Shown: in pieces, positions 52,672 through 63,600 of the stretch
How the letters are laid out: every line of letters starts with the position of its first letter
Position numbering within the stretch: position 1 is the first letter of the stretch
Assembly (NCBI GenBank): GCA_965230505.1
Contig: OZ246006.1
Coordinates: 930,001 to 994,000 of the forward strand
Reading direction: 5' to 3'
Source of the DNA: GCA-002733465 sp965230505
GTDB taxonomy: Bacteria > Pseudomonadota > Gammaproteobacteria > Enterobacterales > Kangiellaceae
DNA length: 64,000 nt
Translations under genes and position numbers: made by a program
The notes under the pieces: model-generated
What the model saw: the letters and a program-made list of their open reading frames with translations, nothing else
What the model was told of the DNA's origin: nothing
The model's database searches: none

Positions 52672-53868
52672 TTAAGATATTTCCTCAAAAAATTCACTAA
52701 ACCGCTTTAAACCATCGGTTAACACTTGCGGCTTGCAGGCATAAGAAATGCGGATCGCACTGGGCTCACCAAACGCACTTCCAGGTACCACAGCCAACCC
52801 CTTTGCTTCTAATAATATTTCACAAAAATCAACATCATTGTCAATCCTTTTTCCCTGATGCTGCTTTCCAAAGACAGCCGAAATATCAGGAAATGCATAG
52901 AATGCACCTTGTGGTTTTGGACATTTCACTTGTGAAATTTTAGCCATCGTTTGCATCACTTCATCTCGCTTTTTCTCAAACTCAACACACATATCATCCG
53001 CAAAATCTTGTGGCCCCGCAATCGCAGCAGCCGCGGCGGCACCAACCACACCTGGAATATTTGTAATCGAATTACTATTAAGGGTGACCATTGCGTTGGC
53101 AACCGATTCTGGTGCAGCCAGCATGCCAACGCGCCACCCAGGCATACCGTATGACTTGGAAATAGAATCAATCATTATCATTCGATCACGTAATTTAGGG
53201 TTGGTCTTTAATAAATGATGAAAGCCAATCCCATCGAAGATCATTCGGTTATAAATATCATCGGACACAATCCAAAGATCATGTTTTTCTAGTACGTCAC
53301 CGAGCGCTTTTACTTCGCTCTCGCTATACACCATTCCCGTTGGGTTAGATGGATTATTAAATAACAGTACTCGGCTTTGCGGTGATATCGCTTGCTCTAA
53401 CTGTTGCGGCGTTAATTTGTAATGTTGCTCAGATGAGCATTTCAACTGTTTGGTTTTTGCACCCATTAAATCTGCGATGTCTTGATAGGTTGTCCAATAA
53501 GGCGTAGGAATTAATATTTCGTCCCCCTCATTCAATAGCGCGTACAATAGTGAGAAAAGCAGGTGTTTTGCGCCGATTCCGGTTGCAATATTGCTTTTCT
53601 GATAACCCGCAAAACCATTTTCCTCTAAACGCTTTAAATAAGCGTCGATTAATATATCTTCGCCTCGACCTGCCAAATATTGTCCAGAGTCATGAGAAAG
53701 TGCCTGCTCAGCAGCTTGATAAACATGCTCTGCGGGTAAGAAATTGGGAACGCCTACCGAGAAGCTTATAATGTCCCGGCCCTGTAGTTTTAATTGCTTA
53801 GCCTTTTCAGCAATCATCATAATAGCGCTTGGTTTAGCGCGACTCATTCTTTCGGCAAGTTGTGGCAT
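52672..53868 (-). CDS. class I pyridoxal-phosphate aminotransferase (aspartate aminotransferase-like)
   Basis: 398 residues. FSVGVPNFLPAEHV (36-49), FNNPSNPTGMVYS (170-182), SDDIYNRMIFDG (202-213) and SISKSYGMPGWRVG (235-248, with PLP-binding Lys238) are the family marks, and RISYA near the C-terminus gives the substrate-carboxylate Arg. It resembles the Ib aspartate/prephenate type. It transfers amino groups between aspartate or aromatic amino acids and 2-oxoglutarate in the cytoplasm. Substrate cannot be fixed from sequence. Monocistronic. Confidence 0.9.
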   Translation of the reverse strand: MPQLAERMSRAKPSAIMMIAEKAKQLKLQGRDIISFSVGVPNFLPAEHVYQAAEQALSHDSGQYLAGRGEDILIDAYLKRLEENGFAGYQKSNIATGIGAKHLLFSLLYALLNEGDEILIPTPYWTTYQDIADLMGAKTKQLKCSSEQHYKLTPQQLEQAISPQSRVLLFNNPSNPTGMVYSESEVKALGDVLEKHDLWIVSDDIYNRMIFDGIGFHHLLKTNPKLRDRMIMIDSISKSYGMPGWRVGMLAAPESVANAMVTLNSNSITNIPGVVGAAAAAAIAGPQDFADDMCVEFEKKRDEVMQTMAKISQVKCPKPQGAFYAFPDISAVFGKQHQGKRIDNDVDFCEILLEAKGLAVVPGSAFGEPSAIRISYACKPQVLTDGLKRFSEFFEEIS

Positions 53869-54100
53869 ATTAATTCTCGTTTGTATTAATAGGTAGCGGG
53901 ACTATTTCTAATTTTAAAGCGTACTGACTCAAAGCCAGAGTTTGAACAAAAATTACCATATTAGCAACTTGCTTCCAATGATTTATCTAACAGGTTTTGA
54001 GTTGGCTTGACCCATAAGCCTCGATTAATTGGTTTGTTGATAAGTATTCACCGATTGGCGACAATAGAGGTTGTACTGGGCAACCTAAGGGTAATTCTCT

Positions 54101-54715
54101 ATGAAGCGACCAAGCGACTTATTGATACTGCTTTTTAATGCTAATAAGATTTTTTTCTTCCTATTAATAATGACTTGGGCACTCTCAGTATCAACGAGTC
54201 AGGCCCAAGACAACTCTTCTTCAGATAAAGACCCACAAGGGGATCCTGTCCAATGGCACTGGAAGTTAATTAAGGCATCGATGCATGAGAGTATCTTAGG
54301 GATATACCATGGCAAGCATTTAACACATCGGTATCACATTGGCTGTCACTTAGATTACCAAGAAGAAGATCTTGATACAGCCGAATCGAGCAAGATTGAA
54401 AAAGTAATTTCAACTAATAACAATGACGGACTATTACTTCTCACTTGTATACAAGGTGCTCACTCTAAGCTAATCGAAATCTATGACCCAAAGATTGAAC
54501 AATCTGCTCCAGTTTTCAGCCAATACGGAGCTTATTATGCCGGCTGGGAAAAGCGAGACGGTCAGTTAATTATTTACTATGATCAGGCCTGTCAGTCGAC
54601 TTCTAATGATTGTTTAGAATATCAGAGAGTCGAATTTAAATGGCCTAAAGAAATCCCCGATCCTATTCCATCACCGGAGAAAACCGATGAAACTAGTTTC
54701 CTTTGCCGCAAGTAG
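54101..54715 (+). CDS. secreted protein, unknown
   Basis: 204 residues. Signal peptide after a basic start (cleavage near SQAQ/DN, about residue 37). Contains four or more Cys (IGCHLDYQ, LLTCIQG, DQACQSTSNDCLEY), compatible with disulfides in a small exported domain. No family recognised. Its end overlaps the FMN reductase gene by 29 bp in another frame, suggesting co-translation, though one protein is exported and the other cytoplasmic. Confidence 0.6.
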   Translation: MKRPSDLLILLFNANKIFFFLLIMTWALSVSTSQAQDNSSSDKDPQGDPVQWHWKLIKASMHESILGIYHGKHLTHRYHIGCHLDYQEEDLDTAESSKIEKVISTNNNDGLLLLTCIQGAHSKLIEIYDPKIEQSAPVFSQYGAYYAGWEKRDGQLIIYYDQACQSTSNDCLEYQRVEFKWPKEIPDPIPSPEKTDETSFLCRK

Positions 54716-55229
54716 CAGCCAGCAATCAATCAATAAGAAGTTAGTGAGTTATGCGACTAACAAAGCAAAAACTATTTATTCGCAAATAAAGACAGAGGTG
54801 TTAGATTTAAACGAGTTTGAGGTACCGCTCTTCAGCGTCGATAAAGAACAACAAATAGGGACTCCTGAACAAGCACAAAAGTTTCTTAACAACTTACAGC
54901 AAGCTGATCGTCTAATCATTTCATTTGCTGAACATAACGGTAGCTACACCGCAGCTTATAAGAATCTATTTGACTGGTGCTCACGCATTGAACAAAAAGT
55001 GTATAAGAATAAGCCTGTTTTAATTTTGTCGACTTCACCCGGGCAGGGAGGTGCAAAAAATGTGCTTGCAAGTGCGATTAATTCTCTACCTCACTTTGGC
55101 GCTGAGATAGTTGGAAGCTTATCCGTTCCGTTATTCAATGAAAATTTTGACTCAGACAATAACCAACTAAGCAATCGCGAGCTTGATGAAAAGTTGGAAA
55201 AACTGCTAAAAGAGCTGGTAAAACACTGA
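54687..55229 (+). CDS. NADPH-dependent FMN reductase-like flavoprotein
   Basis: 180 residues with the FMN_red pattern: FAASSSQQSINKKLVSYA (phosphate-binding loop), VPLFSVD, FAEHNGSYTAAYKNLFDW and LILSTSPGQGGAKNVL (flavin ring loop). Reduces FMN or quinone-like substrates with NAD(P)H in the cytoplasm. It begins 29 bp inside the preceding gene. Function in this organism is not resolved beyond flavin reduction. Confidence 0.88.
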   Translation: MKLVSFAASSSQQSINKKLVSYATNKAKTIYSQIKTEVLDLNEFEVPLFSVDKEQQIGTPEQAQKFLNNLQQADRLIISFAEHNGSYTAAYKNLFDWCSRIEQKVYKNKPVLILSTSPGQGGAKNVLASAINSLPHFGAEIVGSLSVPLFNENFDSDNNQLSNRELDEKLEKLLKELVKH

Positions 55230-55230
55230 T

Positions 55231-58113
55231 CTATATATCTTCTAGATTAGTTGTTTCTTGGTACACACAAACTTTATTGCGTCCCTCTTCTTTGGCTTGA
55301 TAAAGAGCCTCATCTGCTTTCTTTATTACTCCGTCATAGTCGAACTGCCGTGAGCCAACATCGGCGCTCGCAACAGTGACTAGGCCGACACTGACACTGA
55401 GTTCCAATCGAGTTGAGTCGGCCATAAACGTTTCCTTGGCAATGTCTTTTCTAATTTTTTCGGCGCAAGTCATTGCACCGTCAGCATTAGTGAAAGGTAA
55501 AATGACTGCAAATTCCTCACCACCATAGCGTGCGGCAATGTCGGTTTTTCTGCAGCTTAAACTAAGCCGATTAGACAGCTGCTTTAATATTTGATCGCCC
55601 GCCCGATGGCCATAGGTATCATTAATCGTCTTAAAGAAATCAACGTCTAATAAAATAAAAGAAAGAAAAGAGTCGGTATTATTTCTCGATAATAAGCCCA
55701 GCTCTCTTTGTAACGATTCCATTAAATGTCGTCGGTTAAATAGCTTTGTTAATTCGTCGGTAATGACTAAGCGATTTAACTCTTGATTAATTTCACTTAA
55801 CTCTGCGGTTCTCTCTGTAACAATGGATTCTAGAATTTTTTTCTCATTCGCTAGCTTGCTCATACGTCTTTTTGTAAGCACATAAACAGCCACTATGAGA
55901 GTAAAAGCCACGAATGTGTAAAACCACCAAGTTTGCCAAAACGGTGGTTTAATCGTAAATGAAAAAGTCACCAACTGGTCACTTTCGATTAGATCTGAAT
56001 TAATTGATTTCACTTGAAGTTCATAGCGTCCTGGCGACAAGCTTGCGAGCTGAAGCTGTTGAATTTCTTGCGGGGTAGACCATTGCTCGCCAGCCCCCAA
56101 TAATCTAAATGAATACTTCACATTTGAGTCATTGATATAAGTAGGGCTAGAGAATTTAACGGTAATAGTGCCTATATCGTTGGAAAGCGATACATTGTCC
56201 TGCAACCTCCTTTCCCCAATCCAAGCTCCTTCAAACAATATAGGTGGCGCACTCGCTTTTCTCGTTTCGCTACTGGGAACAAACCTTGTCACACCGAATC
56301 CAGTGCCAAACCAAAGGTCACCATTGGGGTGCTCAACTACCGCCGTGGCAGCACCTTCCATATCAGGCAAACCATCTGATCCATCAAAATGTGATACTCG
56401 ATCTTCAGAAAGTCTTTTTAGACCAGAATTAGTATACGCCCAGAGATTATCGTTGCTATCCATTTTTACTTGCCAAACAAAATCATTTTTGAGTTTGTTC
56501 TTATTATCGAGTACTTCTAACAACTCTAGCTTCGGATTTATTTTTAAAAGACCGTTACCATTGGTTCCAGCCCAAATATTGCCTTGAGAGTCGACATCAA
56601 TACTCCATATAGAAACGCCGTTAGCCTGTTGAATTTTATCTAGCCGAGTATATTTATTCTTATCAGGTTCAAAATATAATAACCCTCTATTTCCAATACC
56701 CAACCAAATGCGACCTTGTTGATCTTCGGCCATAGAATAGATGGCATGGTTCGACTCTGGGCTATTCTCTACTTTTACCACTGCCTCATTTTGCCAACGA
56801 GACAATCCACGCGAAGTGCCAATCCAAATTCTGCCTTTCGAATCTTTAAGAAGAGAAGAAACATAGGAAGACTCTAAGCCATCTTCCGTAGAAAATCGGC
56901 TCTCCACTTTGCCATCTTTCCAATAAATTAGTCCGGCTCGAGTTCCAATGAGTGCTGTCTTATGATCAAGTGCCAAAATTGAATAGACGCGAATTCGATC
57001 AGACTCCAACTCCTTGGTCAGGGTTTTAAAACTTTCAGTTTCTGGTGTAAATATACTCACGCCATGACGAGTTCCCATCCAAACTTTGCCATCCGGATCG
57101 ATAGACATCGTTCGTACAAAATTATTGCTCAGTCCTTGGTCCTCTGTGTAACTTACAAATGGCCCGGGAACATATTTCACTAAACCAACATCAGTGCCAA
57201 ACCAAATCGAATGCTCTCTATCTTCAACAACAGAATATACCGCTACACTTAAAAGTCCTTTTTGTGGCGAAAGCTTTTCTATTTTTCCATGAACTAAACG
57301 AAATAATCCATCGTAGGTGCCAATCCAAATTGTTCCATAGCTGTCTTTATATAGACTTAAAATAACCTCTCTATCCAGCTCGCTGTTTCCTATTTTTTTG
57401 ACCGTTCCAAGTTCATGGTCGATCAAATAGAGCCCCTTATTACTGCCAACCCATAGCCCATCTTCGGTATCAATCATTGCGCGCACTAAAGCACCTGAAA
57501 AGATTTCTGGTGCAAATTCGTCAAATCGGTTCGCCGTTAGTCGAGCAAGTCCTCTGCGAGTTCCAGCCCAAATTTTACCGTTTCTGTCTTTAATCACTTT
57601 TCTAACTGTTGGTGACGGTAAGCCATTTTCTGTGGTAAATATTCTAGTTTTATTAGAACGATAGTGGATCACTCCGCCTTCAGCGGCAAACCACAAACTG
57701 TCATCGCTATCGGAAAACACATCAAAAAGGTTAGAAAGAGGAAGCGACTCGGGATCGGACTTACAATTAAAATTTTGTTCTTGTAGAAAACAAAAACCAC
57801 CACCGGTGGTAAGGATAATTCGACCATCTTGGTCTTTAATCATTGACGAAACGAAGTTATTCGGAAGCGGATCGGTATAGGTTTGAAATTCTCGACCATT
57901 ATATCGAGTAATCCCCGAGTAACTTCCTAACCAAATATAGCCCCTTTGGTCCTGCTGAACACTAGTGACCTGAGCCTGTGGCAGTCCATCGAATGCCGAA
58001 TATAATCTAAAGTTGTACTGTCGAGCGACGGATTGCCCCTCGCCCAATGCGATATGTGCTTGAATAAAGCCGATTATTATTAGTAGCAGAGTCCAGCTGC
58101 TGTTCTTACGCAT
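55231..58113 (-). CDS. two-component-regulator-propeller / Y_Y_Y sensor with GGDEF domain
   Basis: 960 residues. Signal-like N-terminus, then about 14 Reg_prop repeats (WLGSYSGITRYNG, IWAGTRRGLARLT, IWIGTSRGLSRWQ) forming a periplasmic double propeller to about 640, a Y_Y_Y domain (YSFRLLGAGEQWS, LSPGRYELQVKSIN), one transmembrane helix about 728-750, a short coiled coil, and a GGDEF domain with an active GGEEF (about 863-867). An RxxD inhibitory site (RKTD) lies five residues before it. It should make cyclic-di-GMP in response to an extracellular ligand. Ligand unknown. Confidence 0.92.
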   Translation of the reverse strand: MRKNSSWTLLLIIIGFIQAHIALGEGQSVARQYNFRLYSAFDGLPQAQVTSVQQDQRGYIWLGSYSGITRYNGREFQTYTDPLPNNFVSSMIKDQDGRIILTTGGGFCFLQEQNFNCKSDPESLPLSNLFDVFSDSDDSLWFAAEGGVIHYRSNKTRIFTTENGLPSPTVRKVIKDRNGKIWAGTRRGLARLTANRFDEFAPEIFSGALVRAMIDTEDGLWVGSNKGLYLIDHELGTVKKIGNSELDREVILSLYKDSYGTIWIGTYDGLFRLVHGKIEKLSPQKGLLSVAVYSVVEDREHSIWFGTDVGLVKYVPGPFVSYTEDQGLSNNFVRTMSIDPDGKVWMGTRHGVSIFTPETESFKTLTKELESDRIRVYSILALDHKTALIGTRAGLIYWKDGKVESRFSTEDGLESSYVSSLLKDSKGRIWIGTSRGLSRWQNEAVVKVENSPESNHAIYSMAEDQQGRIWLGIGNRGLLYFEPDKNKYTRLDKIQQANGVSIWSIDVDSQGNIWAGTNGNGLLKINPKLELLEVLDNKNKLKNDFVWQVKMDSNDNLWAYTNSGLKRLSEDRVSHFDGSDGLPDMEGAATAVVEHPNGDLWFGTGFGVTRFVPSSETRKASAPPILFEGAWIGERRLQDNVSLSNDIGTITVKFSSPTYINDSNVKYSFRLLGAGEQWSTPQEIQQLQLASLSPGRYELQVKSINSDLIESDQLVTFSFTIKPPFWQTWWFYTFVAFTLIVAVYVLTKRRMSKLANEKKILESIVTERTAELSEINQELNRLVITDELTKLFNRRHLMESLQRELGLLSRNNTDSFLSFILLDVDFFKTINDTYGHRAGDQILKQLSNRLSLSCRKTDIAARYGGEEFAVILPFTNADGAMTCAEKIRKDIAKETFMADSTRLELSVSVGLVTVASADVGSRQFDYDGVIKKADEALYQAKEEGRNKVCVYQETTNLEDI

Positions 58114-58272
58114 CTCAAACCATAAATTGATTAACTACTTTAATCCTAGTGCAAAACTGAGATACTTTCATAAAATGTGCAAAAATTAAGCAACTTAGAC
58201 TATTTTTGTGACAGTGTTTTCATTTATCTCGCGTTGCTATATTCAATTTTGCCAATATTGGGGTAATTTCTA

Positions 58273-60627
58273 CTATTCTGAGACGGAAATAATGCGAATA
58301 TTTTGCATACTCGTTCTTGCTGAATCATCAACGACCTTGATCTGAAACTCACCCGGCTTGGTGGACCAAAGAACCGATTGATTAGCTTGGGTACTAGCGA
58401 TGTATTGAGAGTTAACAAACCAATGAAGTGTCTCAACCTCTCCATCAACCCTTGCGGTAAGAGGAATAACATTTTCCTCAATAGCGTTTGTTCGATAAAC
58501 ATAATCAACACCAGTGTTAGGTGACGTGATAACTGGCTCAGTTCCGGTTGCACTCGTTTGACTTAGTTCGCAGTCTTCCTCAAATTTTGGTGGGACTTTA
58601 AGTGCTATTCCAGCTAATTCAAAAATATGTTTTAGGTCCGATGGCCACACTTCATAAATTCGATACTCGGTTTTCTCAGGATCGGCCCAGCATGCCCGCA
58701 GTCCATTTTGTTTATTGATTGGTACACGTCGGTATACGTTAGACACTTTTATCGGAGACACTCCCGGAATAAACCAACTAAGCGTACGGCTTGGGCAATT
58801 TTTTTCAACCAGATCGCCGGTCGTTGCACAAACTTTTAACTGCTTAATATTTAATTGATTAAGTCGATAGTGTGACTCTAAGCGCCAGTTTTTCTTATTA
58901 CCAATAGCGGCCCAAGAGTCAAAGAAAAGAGGCCCCGCGGCCTGACGACCTACAAACGCATTATTACCTTGTCCGTCGAAATTTCCAACCCAAATCACTA
59001 GCACATAATCGCCTGAAACACCGACAGCCCATGCATCACGAAACGCCCAGGAGGTACCCGTTTTCCAGGGAATATCTGATGATTCTTCGCGGTCTAAAAG
59101 TTCACTAACAGAATTCGGTGGTTTGTTTGCTTTAAGCATATCAAGGGTCAAGTAACTAGCCTCAGGGGATAATAATTGTTTACCCTTAGTAGGCATATTC
59201 TGTTTAATTAAAGACACATTGCGCCATTCGCCATGATTGGCCAACATCGCGTAAAGTGAAGCTAACTCCAGCGAGGTAACTTCACCACCACCGAGCGCTA
59301 ACGCTAAGCCATAATGCTGTGGGCTTTTTAAGTCTGAGATTTGCGCCTCTTTTAGCAGCTGATAAAATGAACGCTTTTTGAGTTTTGATTGCAGTTCAAC
59401 GGCTGGGACATTTCGACTTTCAATCAATGCTCGAAGCGCAGAAATTGGTCCCAGAAATTTCTTATCATAATTTTCAGGCGTAAAACCGGCAAAGCGTTTA
59501 GGCAAATCTTTTAACAGTGAGTGAGGATGGATCAATCCCTCATCCAAGGCTAAAGCATAAACAAAGGGTTTCAAAGTAGAACCTGGCGATCGTTTGGCCG
59601 TTGTACCATTAACTTGCCCTTGAATTTTTGCTTCAAAGAAATTTGCAGAGCCAACCATCGCTTCAACTTGCATGTTTTTATAATTGAGTAATAATGCCGA
59701 CGCGTTATTTATTCCGATTGAGCGGTGGCTCGCTATATACCGCTGCAGAACACTTTCCATTTTTTCTTGGATTCGAGCGTTAAGACTTGTAATCACTTCA
59801 CCACTTTGCCATGGCGATCCTTGCTGTTTTAGATAGTTAATAAAATGCGGTGCCTTAAAAGGTAGTTGCTCTGGAGACCTCACATGCAATGGTAAATCAA
59901 GGAATTTTTGCTGCACACTTGCGTGCGGATACTTGCTTTGCCATCGTTCAAAAAGATTAGCTCTAGCAGTTAGTAAGCGTTTAAAGCCCTCTGATGTAGT
60001 TGGGTTTCGACGATTAGGATTTTGCGGAATTACCGCAAGTGTTAATGCTTCGGGTAGACTTAATTGACTCGCGGGCTTGTCAAAATAGATTAAACTCGCT
60101 GCGCCAATACCTTCAATATTTCTTCCATAGGGTGCTAGATTTAAGTATGCTTCAAGCAATTCTTGCTTAGAGTAGTGCCGAGACAATTGAATGGCTCGTA
60201 CTATTTGTTTAAGCTTTCCCGTCAGTGTATGGGACGGAATTTGCCAACGTAATCGAGCTAACTGCATCACTATTGTTGAAGCGCCTACTCGCCTTGTTGA
60301 GGTAACATAGGTTGTCCAAAAAGCGCGAACAATGGCGCTCCAGTCAACTCCAAAATGACGGTAATAGTTTTGATCTTCGTAAAGGACGGTCGCTTCAATC
60401 AACTTCGGGGAAATTTTATCAAGCTTTGTAAATAGCCTATATTTTTCATCGCGAGAAAGTTGCAGCCTTAATAGTTTTTGATCAGCATCAAAATAAGCCG
60501 TTGAATAAGGAATAAAACTTTTCAGTTCCGGTTTTGGTGAAAACCAATAGAATAACAGTCCTATTAATAGCAACAGACTTGTTACTACCAATAGGACTTT
60601 TATCATTCGCCGGAATCTCGTTTTCAT
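58273..60627 (-). CDS. pbpC: penicillin-binding protein 1C
   Basis: 784 residues. One N-terminal membrane helix (10-28), glycosyltransferase GT51 domain with catalytic Glu84 in EDQNYYRHFG, transpeptidase domain with SPGSTLKPF (Ser near 349) and a late KTGTSWAFRDAW box, and a C-terminal BiPBP_C-type domain (residues ~700-784). A bifunctional cell-wall synthase in the periplasm. It follows the alpha-2-macroglobulin gene by 16 bp, the same pairing as E. coli yfhM-pbpC. Confidence 0.94.
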   Translation of the reverse strand: MKTRFRRMIKVLLVVTSLLLLIGLLFYWFSPKPELKSFIPYSTAYFDADQKLLRLQLSRDEKYRLFTKLDKISPKLIEATVLYEDQNYYRHFGVDWSAIVRAFWTTYVTSTRRVGASTIVMQLARLRWQIPSHTLTGKLKQIVRAIQLSRHYSKQELLEAYLNLAPYGRNIEGIGAASLIYFDKPASQLSLPEALTLAVIPQNPNRRNPTTSEGFKRLLTARANLFERWQSKYPHASVQQKFLDLPLHVRSPEQLPFKAPHFINYLKQQGSPWQSGEVITSLNARIQEKMESVLQRYIASHRSIGINNASALLLNYKNMQVEAMVGSANFFEAKIQGQVNGTTAKRSPGSTLKPFVYALALDEGLIHPHSLLKDLPKRFAGFTPENYDKKFLGPISALRALIESRNVPAVELQSKLKKRSFYQLLKEAQISDLKSPQHYGLALALGGGEVTSLELASLYAMLANHGEWRNVSLIKQNMPTKGKQLLSPEASYLTLDMLKANKPPNSVSELLDREESSDIPWKTGTSWAFRDAWAVGVSGDYVLVIWVGNFDGQGNNAFVGRQAAGPLFFDSWAAIGNKKNWRLESHYRLNQLNIKQLKVCATTGDLVEKNCPSRTLSWFIPGVSPIKVSNVYRRVPINKQNGLRACWADPEKTEYRIYEVWPSDLKHIFELAGIALKVPPKFEEDCELSQTSATGTEPVITSPNTGVDYVYRTNAIEENVIPLTARVDGEVETLHWFVNSQYIASTQANQSVLWSTKPGEFQIKVVDDSARTSMQNIRIISVSE

Positions 60628-60643
60628 ACGAGTAACACTAGTT

Positions 60644-63600
60644 TTAATTAGCAGGCTTTACAATAAAACGGGCAACACCTGTCACTGCACGTACTGAACG
60701 ATCATACATGGCATCGGCTGATGTTGAGGGAATAACAAACTGTCCCGCTGCCGTTAGCTTAACTCGATAGCTTAACTCGCGGATTCTAGGCCCGACAGTT
60801 CCATAAAAAATGACCCTATCCTCTCTAACATCAACATGATCCGCAGACCAACGATTGGCGGCCCGTTCAATAGAACTTCGTACTACCTCAAATCCACCCG
60901 GTAACAAGTCAACAATCGCAACATTAGTTATGGCTCGCTGTGATAGAGAACGCACTCGAATTTTAACTGTCAGTTCTCGCCCTTGAGTGAACTCAGTGAC
61001 TTGATTACCATCCTGATCTAGAAAAACTCTATCGATTTCCAACCCTTGCCTAATCGATTTTTCCGCGACGACTAAGTCAAATCCTGATTGGTTAATAAGA
61101 TAATAAAAAGCTTTATCACTTGCCAGTCTTAGCTGTTGCGTATCAATAGAAAATTGGCTCTTACTAAAGGCGGCTGCTACTTTGTCTAAAGCGGTAAAAG
61201 ACTGCCCGTTATTGTTACTTGATTCCATGGTCAAATTTTCAATCAGTACTCCCGCTTGCACTAACTCGCTGTAGGCTCCCAGTGCTAAGATAGAGTAAGC
61301 TGCGGAAATAGTATTGTATTTACCTTCTAAAATGTGTTGCGTAAATCCATGAATAATACTCGCATCTACCGATTTGGCTCGTTGCTTAAAATGTTTTGAC
61401 AATAAATATAGATGCTGTGAATCAAGTGCTAAGGGACTGTGGAAATCACCGTATCGCCCATTAGACTGATTGACTGCTTTTTTATTTGAGCTGGCAAATG
61501 GATAATAAGAAATTAACCGTGCCGCCTCCTGATCTTTTTGTAGTAACTGATAAGTTGCCGCCATATAACTGGCTAACAAATCAGATTGCCATTGGTCGGT
61601 GGTTAGTTGCTTTAAATCATCCTCTAAATCAATCAGGTAATTGGTTGTCACCATTCCCATGCGCGTCAATAAGTAGATGGCGTTAGCTCGGTCTCTCAGT
61701 TTAGCGATGTTTTTATGGCTTGATGTAGAATCTCTTCTAGTTTGATTAGAACCGCCATTCACTGAGCGTGCTGCTTGCTCATTTAAATATCGTTGCGCGG
61801 CTCTCAACATGTCTTTTGGAACCGGATAGCCTTGCTCTGATGCTTCTAATAGAAAATGCGTCACATAAATACTAGGATAGCTCGCTGAGCCAGCATGACT
61901 TGGCCAAAATGCAAATCCGCCATCCGCCTTTTGTCTTTCGCGTAGCTTATTAATGACTACTTCAAACTGAGACTTCACATCGCCTAAATAGGCAGCATAA
62001 GCCGGATGTGACATTAATCCGACCAAAGGAAAAACTTTACTAACAACTTGCTCGGTACATCCGTGTGGGTAGTGCTCTAAATAATTATGCAGACCGTCGA
62101 CCAAAACTAACGGACTATTAGAGGCACTCACTGAACGTCGTGAGAATTCTTCAAAGGTGTTTCTCAGATCTGCAATTGTTTTTGCTTTCTCATCCGAAAA
62201 TCCAGTTTTAATAACGGTTGTATAATGAGTTGCCGGTCTCACACTAAGACTAGCGCTGCGAGTCAACTCTTCATTGGCTAGTTTTGCGGTAAAGCTTAGT
62301 TTGGCAGAGCCCAACTTTGATTTGGCGACGACCTTAAATGTCGCTTTGCTTTCTCCACCTTCATCGATTTTTAGAATTAAATTAGTTTTACCAAGTATTT
62401 CCAAATGCTCCGACGAGCTAGCATTAAGCTCAACTTTGGCTTGCTTACCAGAACCCTCCACGATATTAGCGACACCCACAGTTACTTCGAATTCATCTCC
62501 CGGAGCAGCATGCGTGAGCACATTGGGAGAAATAACGAACGGGCCTCTAACAATGCTAGTGGTTTGTGCAGCCCCAACCGCGTGCTCACTCACTGCAACA
62601 GCCATGACTCTCAATTGGCCAGAAAAGGTATCTGGTATATCGAAATTCAGTTGTTTAGTTTGTGTGGTTGAATTAACGATGCCTGACCAAAAGACGGCTG
62701 GTTTATCAGTCTCACGAGTGAATGGATTGATATTTTTAGCCAAGGCTAAACTTCTCTCAGCATACCCGCCACCAGCGGCCGACACCTGTTGTAAAATATT
62801 AAAATCGGGCAATAGCAGATCTAACATTTGATAGGTTTCAACCCCCAAAGCTCGCTTTTGTAGAAAGTGATTTAGCGGATCAGGCAATCGATAATTCGCC
62901 ACCTGTAATATGCCCTCATCGATCGCAAACACGAGCATTTTTGCTGGTTTAGAAGACTGATATCGAATACCCATTGGCTTGCCAGGGCGGACAATATTTT
63001 CGGTCTTTAATTCAATATTAATTCTACGCTGACTACGGTCGATACTAAACGGCTCAACTGCGTAACTCAGTGGGTTAGTAAATATTTCTGTCGAACTTAC
63101 ATCTCTCACATAAGTGACGTTTATATACCCATTACCCTCTATGTCATCGGGTAATCTTATTTTTTGAATACTACTTTGTTGACTAGACTTAAACCATTGA
63201 TAGCTTAATACTCGATCGGTTTCTACCGTAATTAATCCAGCGCCAGCATAAGGAGCGCGAATATTCATTTCAATTGATTCACCCGGTTTATAGTCAGTCT
63301 TATTGAGCTTAACGGCAAGCTCGGCGGACTTATCAATTTTGCCAGCCATATTAGCCGCACCGACCACTGTATAAATTATTTTGGCAATAGATTGTCCTTG
63401 AGGATCAAAAATCACTAGCTCAAAGTCCCCAGGCTCACTGGTGTCAAGATTGAATAATGTGCCTGATTTTGTAACTTTAAATTCTTGTCTAGCTTGCTCT
63501 ACCGCTTTTCGAATGGTTTGGTATTGATAAGTACCATTTGCCTGCTGGACTAAACTTGAAATTTTCTGAATCTCAAATTTAGCCAGTGTTAGGTCATTTC